This document shows, in pieces, positions 15,602-22,508 of a stretch of 28,209 nt of DNA. How positions within the stretch are numbered: the first letter of the stretch is position 1; every line of letters starts with the position of its first letter. Position numbers and translations under genes: made by a program. The DNA is from a virus. Where the stretch lies: positions 1 to 28,209 of the IMG/VR virus record IMGVR_UViG_3300021963_006013. One strand, written 5' to 3'. The notes beneath the pieces were generated by a model. It did no database searches, was not told where the DNA came from, and saw nothing but the letters and a program-made list of their open reading frames with translations.

Positions 15602-15653
15602 TTGATTTTGTATTTTAATAGGATATATAATATACACATAGAACGAAAGTTCT
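15602..15653 (+). promoter_or_regulatory. Peroxiredoxin promoter and 5'-terminal hairpin
   Basis: TTGATT (15602-15607), an 18-bp spacer and TATAAT (15626-15631) give a start near 15638. The transcript would open almost at once with AGAAC-GAAA-GUUCU (15640-15653), a 5-bp stem capped by a GNRA loop. Such 5' hairpins often protect mRNA from RNase E. Confidence 0.7.
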
Positions 15654-15684
15654 TATAAGTTTTCAACACACACAAGGAGATAAT

Positions 15685-16224
15685 ATGAAAACAGTCGGCG
15701 ATAAATTAGCCCCATTTGCTATTACAGGTGTTAAGCCAGGACAACCAGAAGATGCCTTTTTTGACATTACAGAAAAGTCATTTGAAGGTAAGTGGAAAGT
15801 AATTGTTTACTACCCAAAGGACTTCACATTTGTATGTCCTACAGAGATTGTGGCCTACGATAAATTAGCCAGCGACTTTGCTGATCGTGATGCAGTATTG
15901 CTCACAGGTTCAACAGACAATGAGTTCTGCAAAGTGTCATGGCAAAAAGCACACAGCGATCTACAAAAGATTACACACAATCAGTTTGCTGACACACAGC
16001 GTGGTGAATTGAGCTTGATCGAACAGTTGGGCGTATTCTATGCTCCAGCAGGTGCGGCACTTCGTGCAACATTCATTGTCGACCCAGACAACGTTATTCA
16101 GCACGTTACTGTCAACAACTTGAATGTTGGTCGTTCACCAGAAGAAACTCTGCGTGTACTCGACGCATTGCAAACTGGCGAGCTATGTGCTTGCAACCGT
16201 ACAGTTGGCGGTGAAACACTGTAA
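15685..16224 (+). CDS. Peroxiredoxin (AhpC/Prx family)
   Basis: This 179-residue typical peroxiredoxin reduces H2O2 and alkyl hydroperoxides. The peroxidatic Cys is C51 in FTFVCPTE; near the C-terminus GELCACN gives candidate resolving Cys C168 and C170. LRATFIVDPDNVIQHV is the usual family strand. A perfect AAGGAG site precedes the ATG. The stop overlaps the next start (TAATG), and an AhpD-like gene follows, making a peroxidase plus reductant pair. It has its own promoter with a protective hairpin, which suggests strong expression. Confidence 0.93.
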   Translation: MKTVGDKLAPFAITGVKPGQPEDAFFDITEKSFEGKWKVIVYYPKDFTFVCPTEIVAYDKLASDFADRDAVLLTGSTDNEFCKVSWQKAHSDLQKITHNQFADTQRGELSLIEQLGVFYAPAGAALRATFIVDPDNVIQHVTVNNLNVGRSPEETLRVLDALQTGELCACNRTVGGETL

Positions 16225-16424
16225 TGGAAACTAGGACAAGAACATTAGTCAAGACTGTCATCTACAGAATTTGGGTCATATGCTCAACTTATGTAATGCT
16301 GTTGATAACAGGTCAGTCAATGACAGATGCTCTTGTTCCTACAATCATTATTAATTGTGTCTGGATGACATCATACTATTTGTATGATAGACTCTGGACA
16401 CACATTACTTGGGGAAGAAAATGA
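16224..16424 (+). CDS. DUF2061 small membrane protein
   Basis: This 66-residue protein reads as DUF2061: R-TLVKTVIYRIWVICSTYVM (first membrane span), TGQSMTDAL, then IIINCVWMTSYYLYDRLWTHITWGR (quoted as YYLYDRLWTHITWGR), the family's Y-H/Y-E/D-R-xW-xxI-xWG ending. Function is unknown. It is coupled on both sides (TAATG with the peroxiredoxin, ATGA with the AhpD-like gene), so it is part of the peroxide cassette. Confidence 0.85.
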   Translation: METRTRTLVKTVIYRIWVICSTYVMLLITGQSMTDALVPTIIINCVWMTSYYLYDRLWTHITWGRK

Positions 16425-16927
16425 GTTTTATTGATACAGTAAAAGGCGCATTGCCAGACTACGCAAAAGACACCAAGTTAAATCTTGATGCTGTCCTTTT
16501 GCGTAGCACATTAGATCTAGATGTAGCAATGGGTTGTGCTGTAGCCGCACTCGCCGCAACAGGAAATGGTAAGGTACTTGCTGTCATGTTAGCAGATGCT
16601 CCTGTTCACGCAGACAGTGCAATGACAGCGGCTAGTATTATGGCACAGAACAACGTATGGTATCCATACATCGAGATGGCTGATGATCCTGCACTAAAAG
16701 GCCTACCGGCACAGCTACGTATGAACGCTATTGCAAGTCATGGTGGTACTACCAAGAGCAACTTTGAAGCATTTAGTTTGGCAGCTAGTATTGTTGGCAA
16801 ATGTCATTTTTGTGTAAAAGCACACTATGAAACATTGAAGACAGAAGGCTACACAGTGGAACAACTTCGTGATATTGGACGTATTGCCAGTGTTATGAAC
16901 TCTGTGGCAAAAGTGCTAAACAGTTAA
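16421..16927 (+). CDS. AhpD-like alkylhydroperoxidase / carboxymuconolactone decarboxylase family
   Basis: I start at ATG 16421 (ATGA overlap) rather than TTG 16409. The 168-residue helical protein carries the AhpD active site CHFCVKAH: C128-x-x-C131 with H135, almost the same numbering as in mycobacterial AhpD (C130, C133, H137). AhpD passes electrons to AhpC, so with the peroxiredoxin upstream it forms a self-contained peroxide-reducing pair. A promoter nested in a terminator follows the stop. Confidence 0.88.
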   Translation: MSFIDTVKGALPDYAKDTKLNLDAVLLRSTLDLDVAMGCAVAALAATGNGKVLAVMLADAPVHADSAMTAASIMAQNNVWYPYIEMADDPALKGLPAQLRMNAIASHGGTTKSNFEAFSLAASIVGKCHFCVKAHYETLKTEGYTVEQLRDIGRIASVMNSVAKVLNS

Positions 16928-16934
16928 TTTGAGC

Positions 16935-16963
16935 TTGACAACACTAGACAACCATTGTATAGT
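16935..16963 (+). promoter_or_regulatory. Sigma70-like promoter TTGACA-17-TATAGT
   Basis: A perfect -35, a 17-bp spacer and TATAGT, which sits in the loop of the terminator hairpin at 16948-16977. The expected start (about 16970) lies in the hairpin's right arm, so transcripts from this promoter cannot form the terminator. It drives the SGNH gene. Confidence 0.75.
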
Positions 16964-16983
16964 TATGCAATGGTTGTTTTTTT
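16948..16983 (+). terminator. Rho-independent terminator of the AhpC/AhpD cassette
   Basis: A perfect 10-bp stem (ACAACCATTG / CAATGGTTGT) with a 10-base loop is followed by a T-run. The promoter for the next gene is embedded in it. Confidence 0.85.
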
Positions 16984-16995
16984 ACGGAGACCAAA

Positions 16996-17421
16996 ATGTT
17001 AGAATGTTTGATTTTAGGCGACAGTATTGCGGTTGGTACACATCAGTTTCGTAAAGAGTGTGTTGCATACGCTAAAGGCGGATGGAATACCAAACAGTGG
17101 AATCGAGATTATTTGCAAAATGATCTTACAGCAGGTACAGTTATTATCAGTCTTGGATCAAACGATCACAAGTATATCAACACTGAAGCAGAACTGCTAA
17201 GGATACGAGAGAAGGTCAAGGCCCAACGAGTATTTTGGATATTACCTGCTGGCAATCTAAAGGCCAGCGAAGTTAACATTCAATGGATACAAGCATTAGT
17301 TCGAGATATTGCTCACAAATACGGCGATACTGTTTTGCCTATCAAAGGTCTCCAAAAAGATGGAATCCATCCTAGTTGGGCAGGCTATAAAGATATTGCA
17401 GAACACACAAAACAAAAATAA
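16996..17421 (+). CDS. SGNH-hydrolase-like protein
   Basis: This 141-residue single-domain protein has the SGNH blocks: GDSIAVG with nucleophile S10, a Gly pair near 28-29, GSND with N56, and DGIHPSWAGY with D122 and H125. The triad is complete. SGNH enzymes deacylate or deacetylate lipids and polysaccharides; a phage might use one on host surface glycan. No signal peptide is visible. ACGGAG precedes the ATG. Confidence 0.87.
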   Translation: MLECLILGDSIAVGTHQFRKECVAYAKGGWNTKQWNRDYLQNDLTAGTVIISLGSNDHKYINTEAELLRIREKVKAQRVFWILPAGNLKASEVNIQWIQALVRDIAHKYGDTVLPIKGLQKDGIHPSWAGYKDIAEHTKQK

Positions 17422-17431
17422 CGGTTTTTTC

Positions 17432-17460
17432 TTGACAATCTGCAAGATAGACTATATAAT
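17432..17460 (+). promoter_or_regulatory. Consensus sigma70 promoter TTGACA-17-TATAAT
   Basis: Both hexamers are perfect and the spacer is exactly 17 bp. The start is expected near 17467, giving a 16-base leader with TAAGGA before ATG 17483. Confidence 0.92.
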
Positions 17461-17482
17461 ACACTTAACATTAAGGAATCAC

Positions 17483-17848
17483 ATGATTACAGAAATTAAA
17501 ATTGGACCAGAATTGGTTATTCAATTTGAAGAGCCGTTGTCGGGAGAAGGTATAGGCATTGCTGGTAATATTCTATCAGTTCCTGCAATACCTAACATCA
17601 ACAGAAAGATCTACTTTAGTGTAGGTGGCCCAAAAATTTGGGGTTATCCCGGAATTGAAAATTATCCCAGTGATTTAGATAACATTGTAAAACCGGATAA
17701 TCATGTATCGTGGAAATTGGCACAACACGATCGTCGATACTGGCAAGCAGGTCAACAGGTTGTGGCGGGCGTAGATCACCCAGATTACAATTACAAAATT
17801 GAGTTAACTGAAGAACAGAGTAAGGCTATTTCGCAATATTTTCTTTAA
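17483..17848 (+). CDS. Unknown protein, 121 aa
   Basis: I start at ATG 17483, which follows a perfect promoter and an AAGGA site; longer upstream frames lie within the SGNH gene. The product mixes beta-like segments (ELVIQFEEPLSGEGIGIAG, KIYFSVGG) with a charged helix at the end (ELTEEQSKAISQYFL). I do not recognise the family. A consensus promoter suggests strong early expression by host polymerase, as for many phage takeover proteins, but no function can be claimed. Confidence 0.7.
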   Translation: MITEIKIGPELVIQFEEPLSGEGIGIAGNILSVPAIPNINRKIYFSVGGPKIWGYPGIENYPSDLDNIVKPDNHVSWKLAQHDRRYWQAGQQVVAGVDHPDYNYKIELTEEQSKAISQYFL

Positions 17849-17860
17849 TTTGGAGGCTGC

Positions 17861-18256
17861 ATGTCAATGCATTTAGAAGGCCCATGGCTTTCAACCACAG
17901 GCAAACGTAAAGGCAAACAAAAATTTGCATCAGCAGAACATGCTAGAAAGGCAAGAGAATTGAACGAATCTTGGAAAGAACTACAAAAGAAATGGGCTGT
18001 AGAAGCAGAAGACAAGAAACGCAGCCGAGGTCTTTCTGCTCCTAGTTTGAGCAGTACCTATAGTCTAAAAATTCCAGAAGGCCGCAATACCACAGCGCAT
18101 ATCAAGAGTGTTGATACTGGCGGCAATGCTGTTCTAAAAGAACCAAAGATCTATACAGGTACCAAAGTAAAAGGTATTGCTACCATGCACAAGAGCAATG
18201 CTGTGCCCGTGTTTAGTGATGAAGAAGCAATTGACATTTCTAAGATGAGGAGATAA
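17861..18256 (+). CDS. Conserved small basic phage protein, 131 aa
   Basis: This basic protein opens with GPWLSTTGKRKGKQKFASAE and closes with MHKSNAVPVFSDEEAIDISKMRR (quoted in part as HKSNAVPVFSDEEAIDIS). Both ends are, to my recollection, conserved in many uncultured phage genomes, with a variable middle. No enzyme motif is visible; the Lys/Arg-rich first 60 residues could bind nucleic acid. TTTGGAGG precedes the ATG. It sits 2 bases from the HNH gene. Confidence 0.75.
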   Translation: MSMHLEGPWLSTTGKRKGKQKFASAEHARKARELNESWKELQKKWAVEAEDKKRSRGLSAPSLSSTYSLKIPEGRNTTAHIKSVDTGGNAVLKEPKIYTGTKVKGIATMHKSNAVPVFSDEEAIDISKMRR

Positions 18257-18258
18257 TC

Positions 18259-18687
18259 ATGAGCACTCGTGAATGGTATGATGAAAAAATGGCCAATGAT
18301 CCTAGCTATTTTAAAAAGAAACGTGATCGATATCGAGATGCACTGAACGACGATCCTTATAAGTTTGCCGCAAACAAATACAGTAAACAACAAAGTTCAG
18401 CTCTTTTGAAAAGAGGGTTGGCATGGCGATTAGATAAAGAAAAGACGATTAAACTAATAGCTGAATCAACAGTATGTGCTCATAGTGGAAGAACATTAGT
18501 TCATAAAATAGGGCATCCTGATGCTCCTAGCATTGATAGAATTAACAGTAATAACGGCTACACTAAGAAAAATATACAGATAGTAGCAACTTCTATAAAT
18601 CTTGCGAAAAGAGATATGACTGACGAAGAATTTATTCAGATGTGTTGCGATGTTGCCGACTATCATCGTGGCAAAATTCGTCAATAA
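18259..18687 (+). CDS. HNH-family (His-Me finger) endonuclease
   Basis: This 142-residue protein has a helical N-terminal part and a C-terminal nuclease-like module: STVCAHSGRTL, then APSIDRINSNNGYTKKNIQI and SINLAKRDMTDEEFIQMC. The SIDR-x-N-x-GYT-xxN-xQ pattern is typical of phage HNH enzymes of the homing or packaging type. Metal-binding residues are partly recognisable; the usual CxxC knuckles are not. AGGAGAT precedes the ATG. A structured RNA candidate follows directly. Confidence 0.75.
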   Translation: MSTREWYDEKMANDPSYFKKKRDRYRDALNDDPYKFAANKYSKQQSSALLKRGLAWRLDKEKTIKLIAESTVCAHSGRTLVHKIGHPDAPSIDRINSNNGYTKKNIQIVATSINLAKRDMTDEEFIQMCCDVADYHRGKIRQ

Positions 18688-18694
18688 TTGGGTG

Positions 18695-18723
18695 TTTACA
18701 AACCAATTGTTTGATGTTATGCT
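18695..18723 (+). promoter_or_regulatory. Sigma70-like promoter TTTACA-17-TATGCT
   Basis: TTTACA, a 17-bp spacer and TATGCT, with an expected start near 18730 at the first stem of the RNA candidate. Confidence 0.6.
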
Positions 18724-18729
18724 ATATAT

Positions 18730-18966
18730 AACTACGTTTCGCAAAGAAACTGAGATAGTAGATCTGAAGTAGGTCAAAAGCTGAAAAAGATCCGCGGGTC
18801 TTGGCCAATGAGAAACCCGTATTTTCGGGATGCCAAGGGTCGCCAAAGGCACACAAGTTATGAGATTGTGCGTCCAATGGAGACAACTACACGAAAGTAG
18901 GGTTCTTTCAGAGCCTCGTGAAGTTAACTCCCTTTATGTAATGTGATTTAATTTTTTTGAATCACA
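18730..18966 (+). ncRNA. Structured noncoding RNA or long leader of unknown class
   Basis: No convincing gene covers this stretch, yet it folds densely by eye. Stem 1: CTAC with GTAG enclosing the hairpin GTTTC/GAAAC. Stem 2: GATCT with AGATC. Stem 3: CTTGGC/GCCAAG extended by GCG/CGC, enclosing CCCG/CGGG. Stem 4: GCACA/TGTGC. Stem 5: CTAC-ACGAAA-GTAG. Stem 6: GGGTT/AACTCCC enclosing TTCA/TGAA. Stem 7: TGTGATT/AATCACA at 18942-18966. It has its own promoter and ends just before the SleB ribosome site. It may be a free RNA or a cis-regulatory leader. I could not match it to a known class. Confidence 0.6.
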
Positions 18967-18968
18967 CC

Positions 18969-18985
18969 AAGTCAAAGGAGGACTT
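18969..18985 (+). promoter_or_regulatory. SleB ribosome site inside a hairpin loop
   Basis: AAGTC and GACTT (5 bp) flank the loop AAAGGAG, and the ATG follows directly at 18986. The Shine-Dalgarno sequence is thus displayed in a loop, a layout that could be switched by the upstream RNA structure. Confidence 0.5.
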
Positions 18986-19531
18986 ATGGAAAAGTTATTT
19001 AGATTTACAGCCTACGTTGCAGGCTTATTAGTAGTAGCCATATTGGTTCAAAGTGTTACTCATGCCAAAATGGAAAAACTACGAGAGGGTCAGATGTTAT
19101 CGTCTAACGATGTTGTAACGATCAAGACCAGAGAAAGGCAGCTCGAATGTTTAGCCATGAACATCTATCGAGAAGCAGGACATGAAAACTTTGAAGGTAA
19201 GGTAGCGGTAGCACAAGTTACTATGAACAGGGCATCTCATCCTTCGTTCCCAAAAGACGTCTGTGGAGTTGTCTATCAAAAGTCAGTAATAATGGACCGA
19301 GTCATTTGCCAATTCTCATGGTATTGTGATACTGCTCATAAGGCTAGACCTGTTAACCAAACAGCCTACAATGAAAGTATGTCGGTGGCCAAAAAGGTAT
19401 TATTGGAAGGATTCCGACTTGACGTAATGAAAGAAGCCCTGTATTATCATGCTAACTATGTCAATCCTAAATGGAACTTAGAAAAAATTGGATCAATTGG
19501 TAATCACATCTTTTACAAAGGCAAGAACTAA
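18986..19531 (+). CDS. SleB-type cell wall hydrolase with N-terminal membrane anchor
   Basis: Residues 5-28 (RFTAYVAGLLVVAILVQSVT) form a signal-anchor helix. The rest matches the SleB/Hydrolase_2 domain: ECLAMNIYREAGHENFEGKV with the catalytic Glu, AVAQVTMNRASHPSFP, CGVVYQ, CQFSWYCD, and near the end ALYYHANYVNPKW and GNHIFYK. It cleaves peptidoglycan glycan strands. An exported anchored lysin suggests signal-arrest-release or sec-dependent lysis. A three-span membrane protein follows after one base, which fits an endolysin/holin pair. Confidence 0.9.
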   Translation: MEKLFRFTAYVAGLLVVAILVQSVTHAKMEKLREGQMLSSNDVVTIKTRERQLECLAMNIYREAGHENFEGKVAVAQVTMNRASHPSFPKDVCGVVYQKSVIMDRVICQFSWYCDTAHKARPVNQTAYNESMSVAKKVLLEGFRLDVMKEALYYHANYVNPKWNLEKIGSIGNHIFYKGKN

Positions 19532-19532
19532 A

Positions 19533-19868
19533 ATGGCAGACTTAAACAAATTTAATCCACTCCCACATTTTGACAATATGGAACATTTCAAAACTTGGGC
19601 TACAGCTAAAGTCAGCCACATTTCGGCAGAGACATTTGGTTGGCTAGCAGTTATTGTTCTTCATGCCGCAACCATTCCCAGTCTATTGGCAGTAATGAGC
19701 GGACTAACGGACAAACTGCCCGCAGTAGATTTGGTATTGCTAGTTTGGAGCGGTCTAACACTGTTGTTTGTTAAAGCGGCAGTCCAAAAGGATATGTTAA
19801 ATGTCGTTACTATTGGAGTTGGGTTCATCATTCAAGCAGTAATGATGGCCCTAATCTTCTTCAAATAA
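19533..19868 (+). CDS. Three-span membrane protein, holin candidate
   Basis: I start at ATG 19533 rather than the upstream in-frame TTG, which lies inside the SleB gene. The 111-residue product has a soluble N-terminus and three predicted membrane segments (about 35-56, 65-85 and 90-110). Short size, three spans and the position one base after a SleB lysin make a holin the best guess. No family is recognised, so the role is inference. Confidence 0.65.
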   Translation: MADLNKFNPLPHFDNMEHFKTWATAKVSHISAETFGWLAVIVLHAATIPSLLAVMSGLTDKLPAVDLVLLVWSGLTLLFVKAAVQKDMLNVVTIGVGFIIQAVMMALIFFK

Positions 19869-19877
19869 ATTGGTAAG

Positions 19878-19914
19878 GCGCCGAGTTGACTTTGAGTACA
19901 CTCGGTGCTATACT
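19878..19914 (+). promoter_or_regulatory. Sigma70-like promoter TTGACT-17-TATACT within a dyad
   Basis: The -35 (19886-19891) lies in the loop of GCGCCGAG-N15-CTCGGTGC (19878-19908), whose right arm abuts the -10 (19909-19914). The dyad could be an operator or a hairpin ending the upstream message. It drives the lipoprotein operon. Confidence 0.75.
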
Positions 19915-19948
19915 AGTATTATCGTAAACACACACAGAGAGGCAAACG

Positions 19949-20428
19949 ATGAAAAAGGCAATTTTAGTAGGCTTGATGGCAGCAGCTATTACCGGTTGTT
20001 CTTCAATGAAGACCATTGATGATCGTAAGACTTATGCACAGCCGGATTGGTATCAAGAATGTCAACAGGCAGGAGTCAAAGGTTGGTTCTGGTGGAAGAA
20101 AGAGTTCGCCTATGCCTGCGGTGGTGGTGAAAGCGTTCACGCACAGGCGGCTGAAGAACAGATGTATGCTATTGCAATGAATAACTTTGCAAAACGCATC
20201 AATTCAGAAGTCAACAGCGAAACCAAGATTGATTTTGTCAATGACAAAAAGTCTACAAAGACATCGATCTCATATGTGGTAAAGAGCACTACTATTCGCG
20301 AACATTTGAAAACTGAGACTGCACATTTTACTATGCAAGGTCGTCACTATACCTTTGTGCGTCTTGAAATGCCAAAGCCTGTGTTTGATCAATTGATCGC
20401 TGAAGCTAAACAAGCCAAGGCACAGTAA
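19949..20428 (+). CDS. Lipoprotein, 159 aa
   Basis: The signal peptide ends in ITGC (lipobox, Cys at residue 17), followed by SSM. The mature part has a Trp-rich, two-Cys segment (WYQECQQAGVKGWFWWKKEFAYACGGG) quoted as WFWWKKEFAYACGGG, and a helical domain with AMNNFAKRINSEVNSE like LPP20-type lipoproteins. GAGAGG precedes the ATG. Its stop overlaps the next lipoprotein start (TAATG). Phage lipoproteins serve as outer spanins or in superinfection exclusion; neither can be chosen from sequence. Confidence 0.8.
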   Translation: MKKAILVGLMAAAITGCSSMKTIDDRKTYAQPDWYQECQQAGVKGWFWWKKEFAYACGGGESVHAQAAEEQMYAIAMNNFAKRINSEVNSETKIDFVNDKKSTKTSISYVVKSTTIREHLKTETAHFTMQGRHYTFVRLEMPKPVFDQLIAEAKQAKAQ

Positions 20429-20751
20429 TGAAAATTCTAGCTCTAACGATTCTTGCGGTATCGTTGGTTGGCTGTAGTTCCTCTCCTAAGGTTGCAGCCA
20501 ACAAACCGCAATACTGTTATACCAGTCAAACTATTATTACTCAAAATAGAGAGACTGTTGATAGTAAAACTGTGTTAGAATGCACAGACGATGATGTCAA
20601 ACGAATTACCACTGCACGATTAGGCATGGCTCATAACTGCGGTGAATTTACTTATTGGATGCAAATTGGAGGCCGTGATGTTCAACGCAAAGGTATCAGC
20701 TGTCAAAAGTTGGATGGTGGTTGGGAAATTATTAATACTGGTCGCAATTAG
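20428..20751 (+). CDS. Small lipoprotein, 107 aa
   Basis: The lipobox LVGC (Cys at residue 16) follows a short hydrophobic signal. The mature part has four more Cys (QYCYTS, LECTDD, HNCGEF, ISCQKL), which could form two disulfides in the periplasm. Coupled to the upstream lipoprotein by TAATG. The next gene starts inside its 3' end in another frame. Family unknown. Confidence 0.78.
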   Translation: MKILALTILAVSLVGCSSSPKVAANKPQYCYTSQTIITQNRETVDSKTVLECTDDDVKRITTARLGMAHNCGEFTYWMQIGGRDVQRKGISCQKLDGGWEIINTGRN

Positions 20752-21109
20752 TCCCGTACAGGCCAACAACATTACTAATCCTAGATTTTTTGAATATAGG
20801 AGCGGTACATTTATTAATGAACTGGTACAACTGTCTTTTGGTTGGTTCAAGACCTTAGATGACGAGCAAAGAGATTCTTATACTCAATCTCTGCAACATG
20901 CCGTTATGTTTGCTGAAAACGGTCAAGCAGTAGAATGGTACAAGCGTGATGCTAGTGGAGTTGCGGTGCCAGTAATGACCTGGCCGACAGGTTCCGGGTA
21001 TTGCCGACGTATGCATATCCAGGCAATAGCCTATGGGGTGCAAAAAACGCTAAGTAAGACTGCCTGCTTTTCAAATGCTAGCAGTAATTGGCAATGGATA
21101 CGGGAATAA
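20714..21109 (+). CDS. Exported protein resembling surface-antigen C-terminal domain, 131 aa
   Basis: I choose ATG 20714 because it yields a clean signal peptide (VVGKLLILVAISPVQA, cleavage after VQA); longer frames would add unlikely upstream sequence. It overlaps the lipoprotein gene by 38 bases. The mature part (WFKTLDDEQRDSYTQSLQHA, then GYCRRMHIQAIAYG and ACFSNASSNWQWI) follows the C-terminal pattern of 17-kDa/RT0821-like surface proteins, with a probable disulfide. Likely periplasmic or outer-membrane located. Moderate confidence in start and family. Confidence 0.65.
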   Translation: MVVGKLLILVAISPVQANNITNPRFFEYRSGTFINELVQLSFGWFKTLDDEQRDSYTQSLQHAVMFAENGQAVEWYKRDASGVAVPVMTWPTGSGYCRRMHIQAIAYGVQKTLSKTACFSNASSNWQWIRE

Positions 21110-21112
21110 ATA
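21105..21112 (+). promoter_or_regulatory. T4-late-like promoter box AATAAATA
   Basis: AATAAATA contains the stop codon of the upstream gene (TAA 21107-21109) and precedes the ATG at 21120 by only 7 bases, so any transcript start would fall in or near the start codon. It may be fortuitous. Confidence 0.3.
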
Positions 21113-21119
21113 TTAGCTC

Positions 21120-22508
21120 ATGAAGATTAATTTAAGCGATAAAATCATAGCCTGGCTGGCCTTATTCAGCGGATTAACAATATCCGCTGTTGCCATTTGG
21201 TATTCAGTAGCAGGACTGGTTAGTATCTTTGCTGCCGCAGTGATTCCTATCATTGTCATGGGTGTGGTTCTAGAAGTCAGCAAACTGATTGCCACGGTAT
21301 GGCTCAAGATAAATTGGAATCGAGCGCCAGCCTACATTAGGACTTATCTAATAATAGCCATTACTATTCTAATGATTATTACTTCGATGGGTATTTTTGG
21401 TTTCTTGTCAAAGGCACACAGTGATCAAAGTCTAGTGAGTGGCGATGTGCAGGCCAAGATTGCAGTGTTCGACGAACGTATAAAGACCGAGAGAGAAAAT
21501 ATCGAAGCCAACCGAAAAGCTCTCAAACAGATGGATGCTACTATAGATGAAACTATTGCTCGCAGCAAAACCGATCAAGGTGCAGTAAATGCTAACGCCA
21601 TGCGACAGAGACAGGCAAAAGAAAGAGCTCAAATTCAATCCGACATTGCTAAATCACAAAAATTAATCGCTAGCCTAAATGAAGAACGAGCTCCTATTGC
21701 CGCAGAAGTTCGAAAGGTCGAAGCTGAAGTAGGACCTATTAAATACATTGCGGCATTTGTTTACGGCGATAATCCAGATGCTAACCTACTAGAAAAAGCT
21801 GTAACTTGGGTAATCATAATTATCGTATCAGTATTTGATCCGTTAGCGGTTATTTTATTATTGGCCAGTCAGTATAGCTTTCAATGGTTCCGCACTGTTC
21901 GTGACGAAGAAGAAAAAACAAAATCTATTAACGACTTTGTTCCACAAACACTGATACAAGACGAAGAGCCCAAGGCAAAGGCAGAACCGTTCTATCCTAC
22001 CGGAAGTCCTCTCTGGCCTTTCCCAGCCGCACCGTATATAAAAGAAACAACACACACAGACCCTGTCCCAAGCGAAACACCGTTGACTGCACTAGGAGGT
22101 GATATAACAGCACCGGAGGAAATGCATGATGAGGACGACGATCTCGACGATGAGAATGACACTATCGAAGTTCGTGAGGCTAAGAAAAATTGGAAACACG
22201 ATCACCCTGAAGATTCTTTAAAAAGACATAAGCGTCTATTTGAAAAGGGTCTCATTGATCGTCTTCCTTGGGAAGCCTATTTAAAAGCCAAACCTGATTT
22301 TACAGATAACGAAGCTGCCGAAGAAGCTGCTAAGTGGGCTTTGGAACAGGTTGAAGAATCTAAAAAAAAAGATAACGACATGGATGGAACGAGTGGGCGA
22401 TCAGCAGATCAAGAAGACCAAAGAAGATTAGCAGGTTATGTACAAAATGCAGAACAGAATCCTTCTACTCTCTGGCAAAGAGTACAAAAAGCTAAAGGCG
22501 TCGAATGA
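21120..22508 (+). CDS. Large membrane protein with coiled coil, 462 aa
   Basis: Three membrane spans lie in the first 100 residues (about 8-28, 35-58, 75-98), then a long charged coiled coil (about 110-205, with ERIKTERENIEANRKALKQM), a fourth span (about 230-253, VTWVIIIIVSVFDPLAVILL), and a disordered acidic cytoplasmic tail. Membrane-plus-coil proteins of this type recur in marine T4-like phages without known role. No catalytic motif is seen. ATGA coupling links it to the next gene. A membrane-remodelling or exclusion role would be speculation. Confidence 0.75.
   Translation: MKINLSDKIIAWLALFSGLTISAVAIWYSVAGLVSIFAAAVIPIIVMGVVLEVSKLIATVWLKINWNRAPAYIRTYLIIAITILMIITSMGIFGFLSKAHSDQSLVSGDVQAKIAVFDERIKTERENIEANRKALKQMDATIDETIARSKTDQGAVNANAMRQRQAKERAQIQSDIAKSQKLIASLNEERAPIAAEVRKVEAEVGPIKYIAAFVYGDNPDANLLEKAVTWVIIIIVSVFDPLAVILLLASQYSFQWFRTVRDEEEKTKSINDFVPQTLIQDEEPKAKAEPFYPTGSPLWPFPAAPYIKETTHTDPVPSETPLTALGGDITAPEEMHDEDDDLDDENDTIEVREAKKNWKHDHPEDSLKRHKRLFEKGLIDRLPWEAYLKAKPDFTDNEAAEEAAKWALEQVEESKKKDNDMDGTSGRSADQEDQRRLAGYVQNAEQNPSTLWQRVQKAKGVE

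Noticed and set aside
18761-18793. Similarity to the glutamine-II (downstream-peptide) riboswitch motif GGAAGUAGG
   Set aside because: GAAGUAGG is present, but the expected flanking CGUUC/GAACG pseudoknot strands are not.
18730-18966. Group I intron or homing-intron remnant next to the HNH gene
   Set aside because: No convincing P3-P7 core or guanosine-binding set was found, and flanking genes are complete, so there is no split gene to splice.
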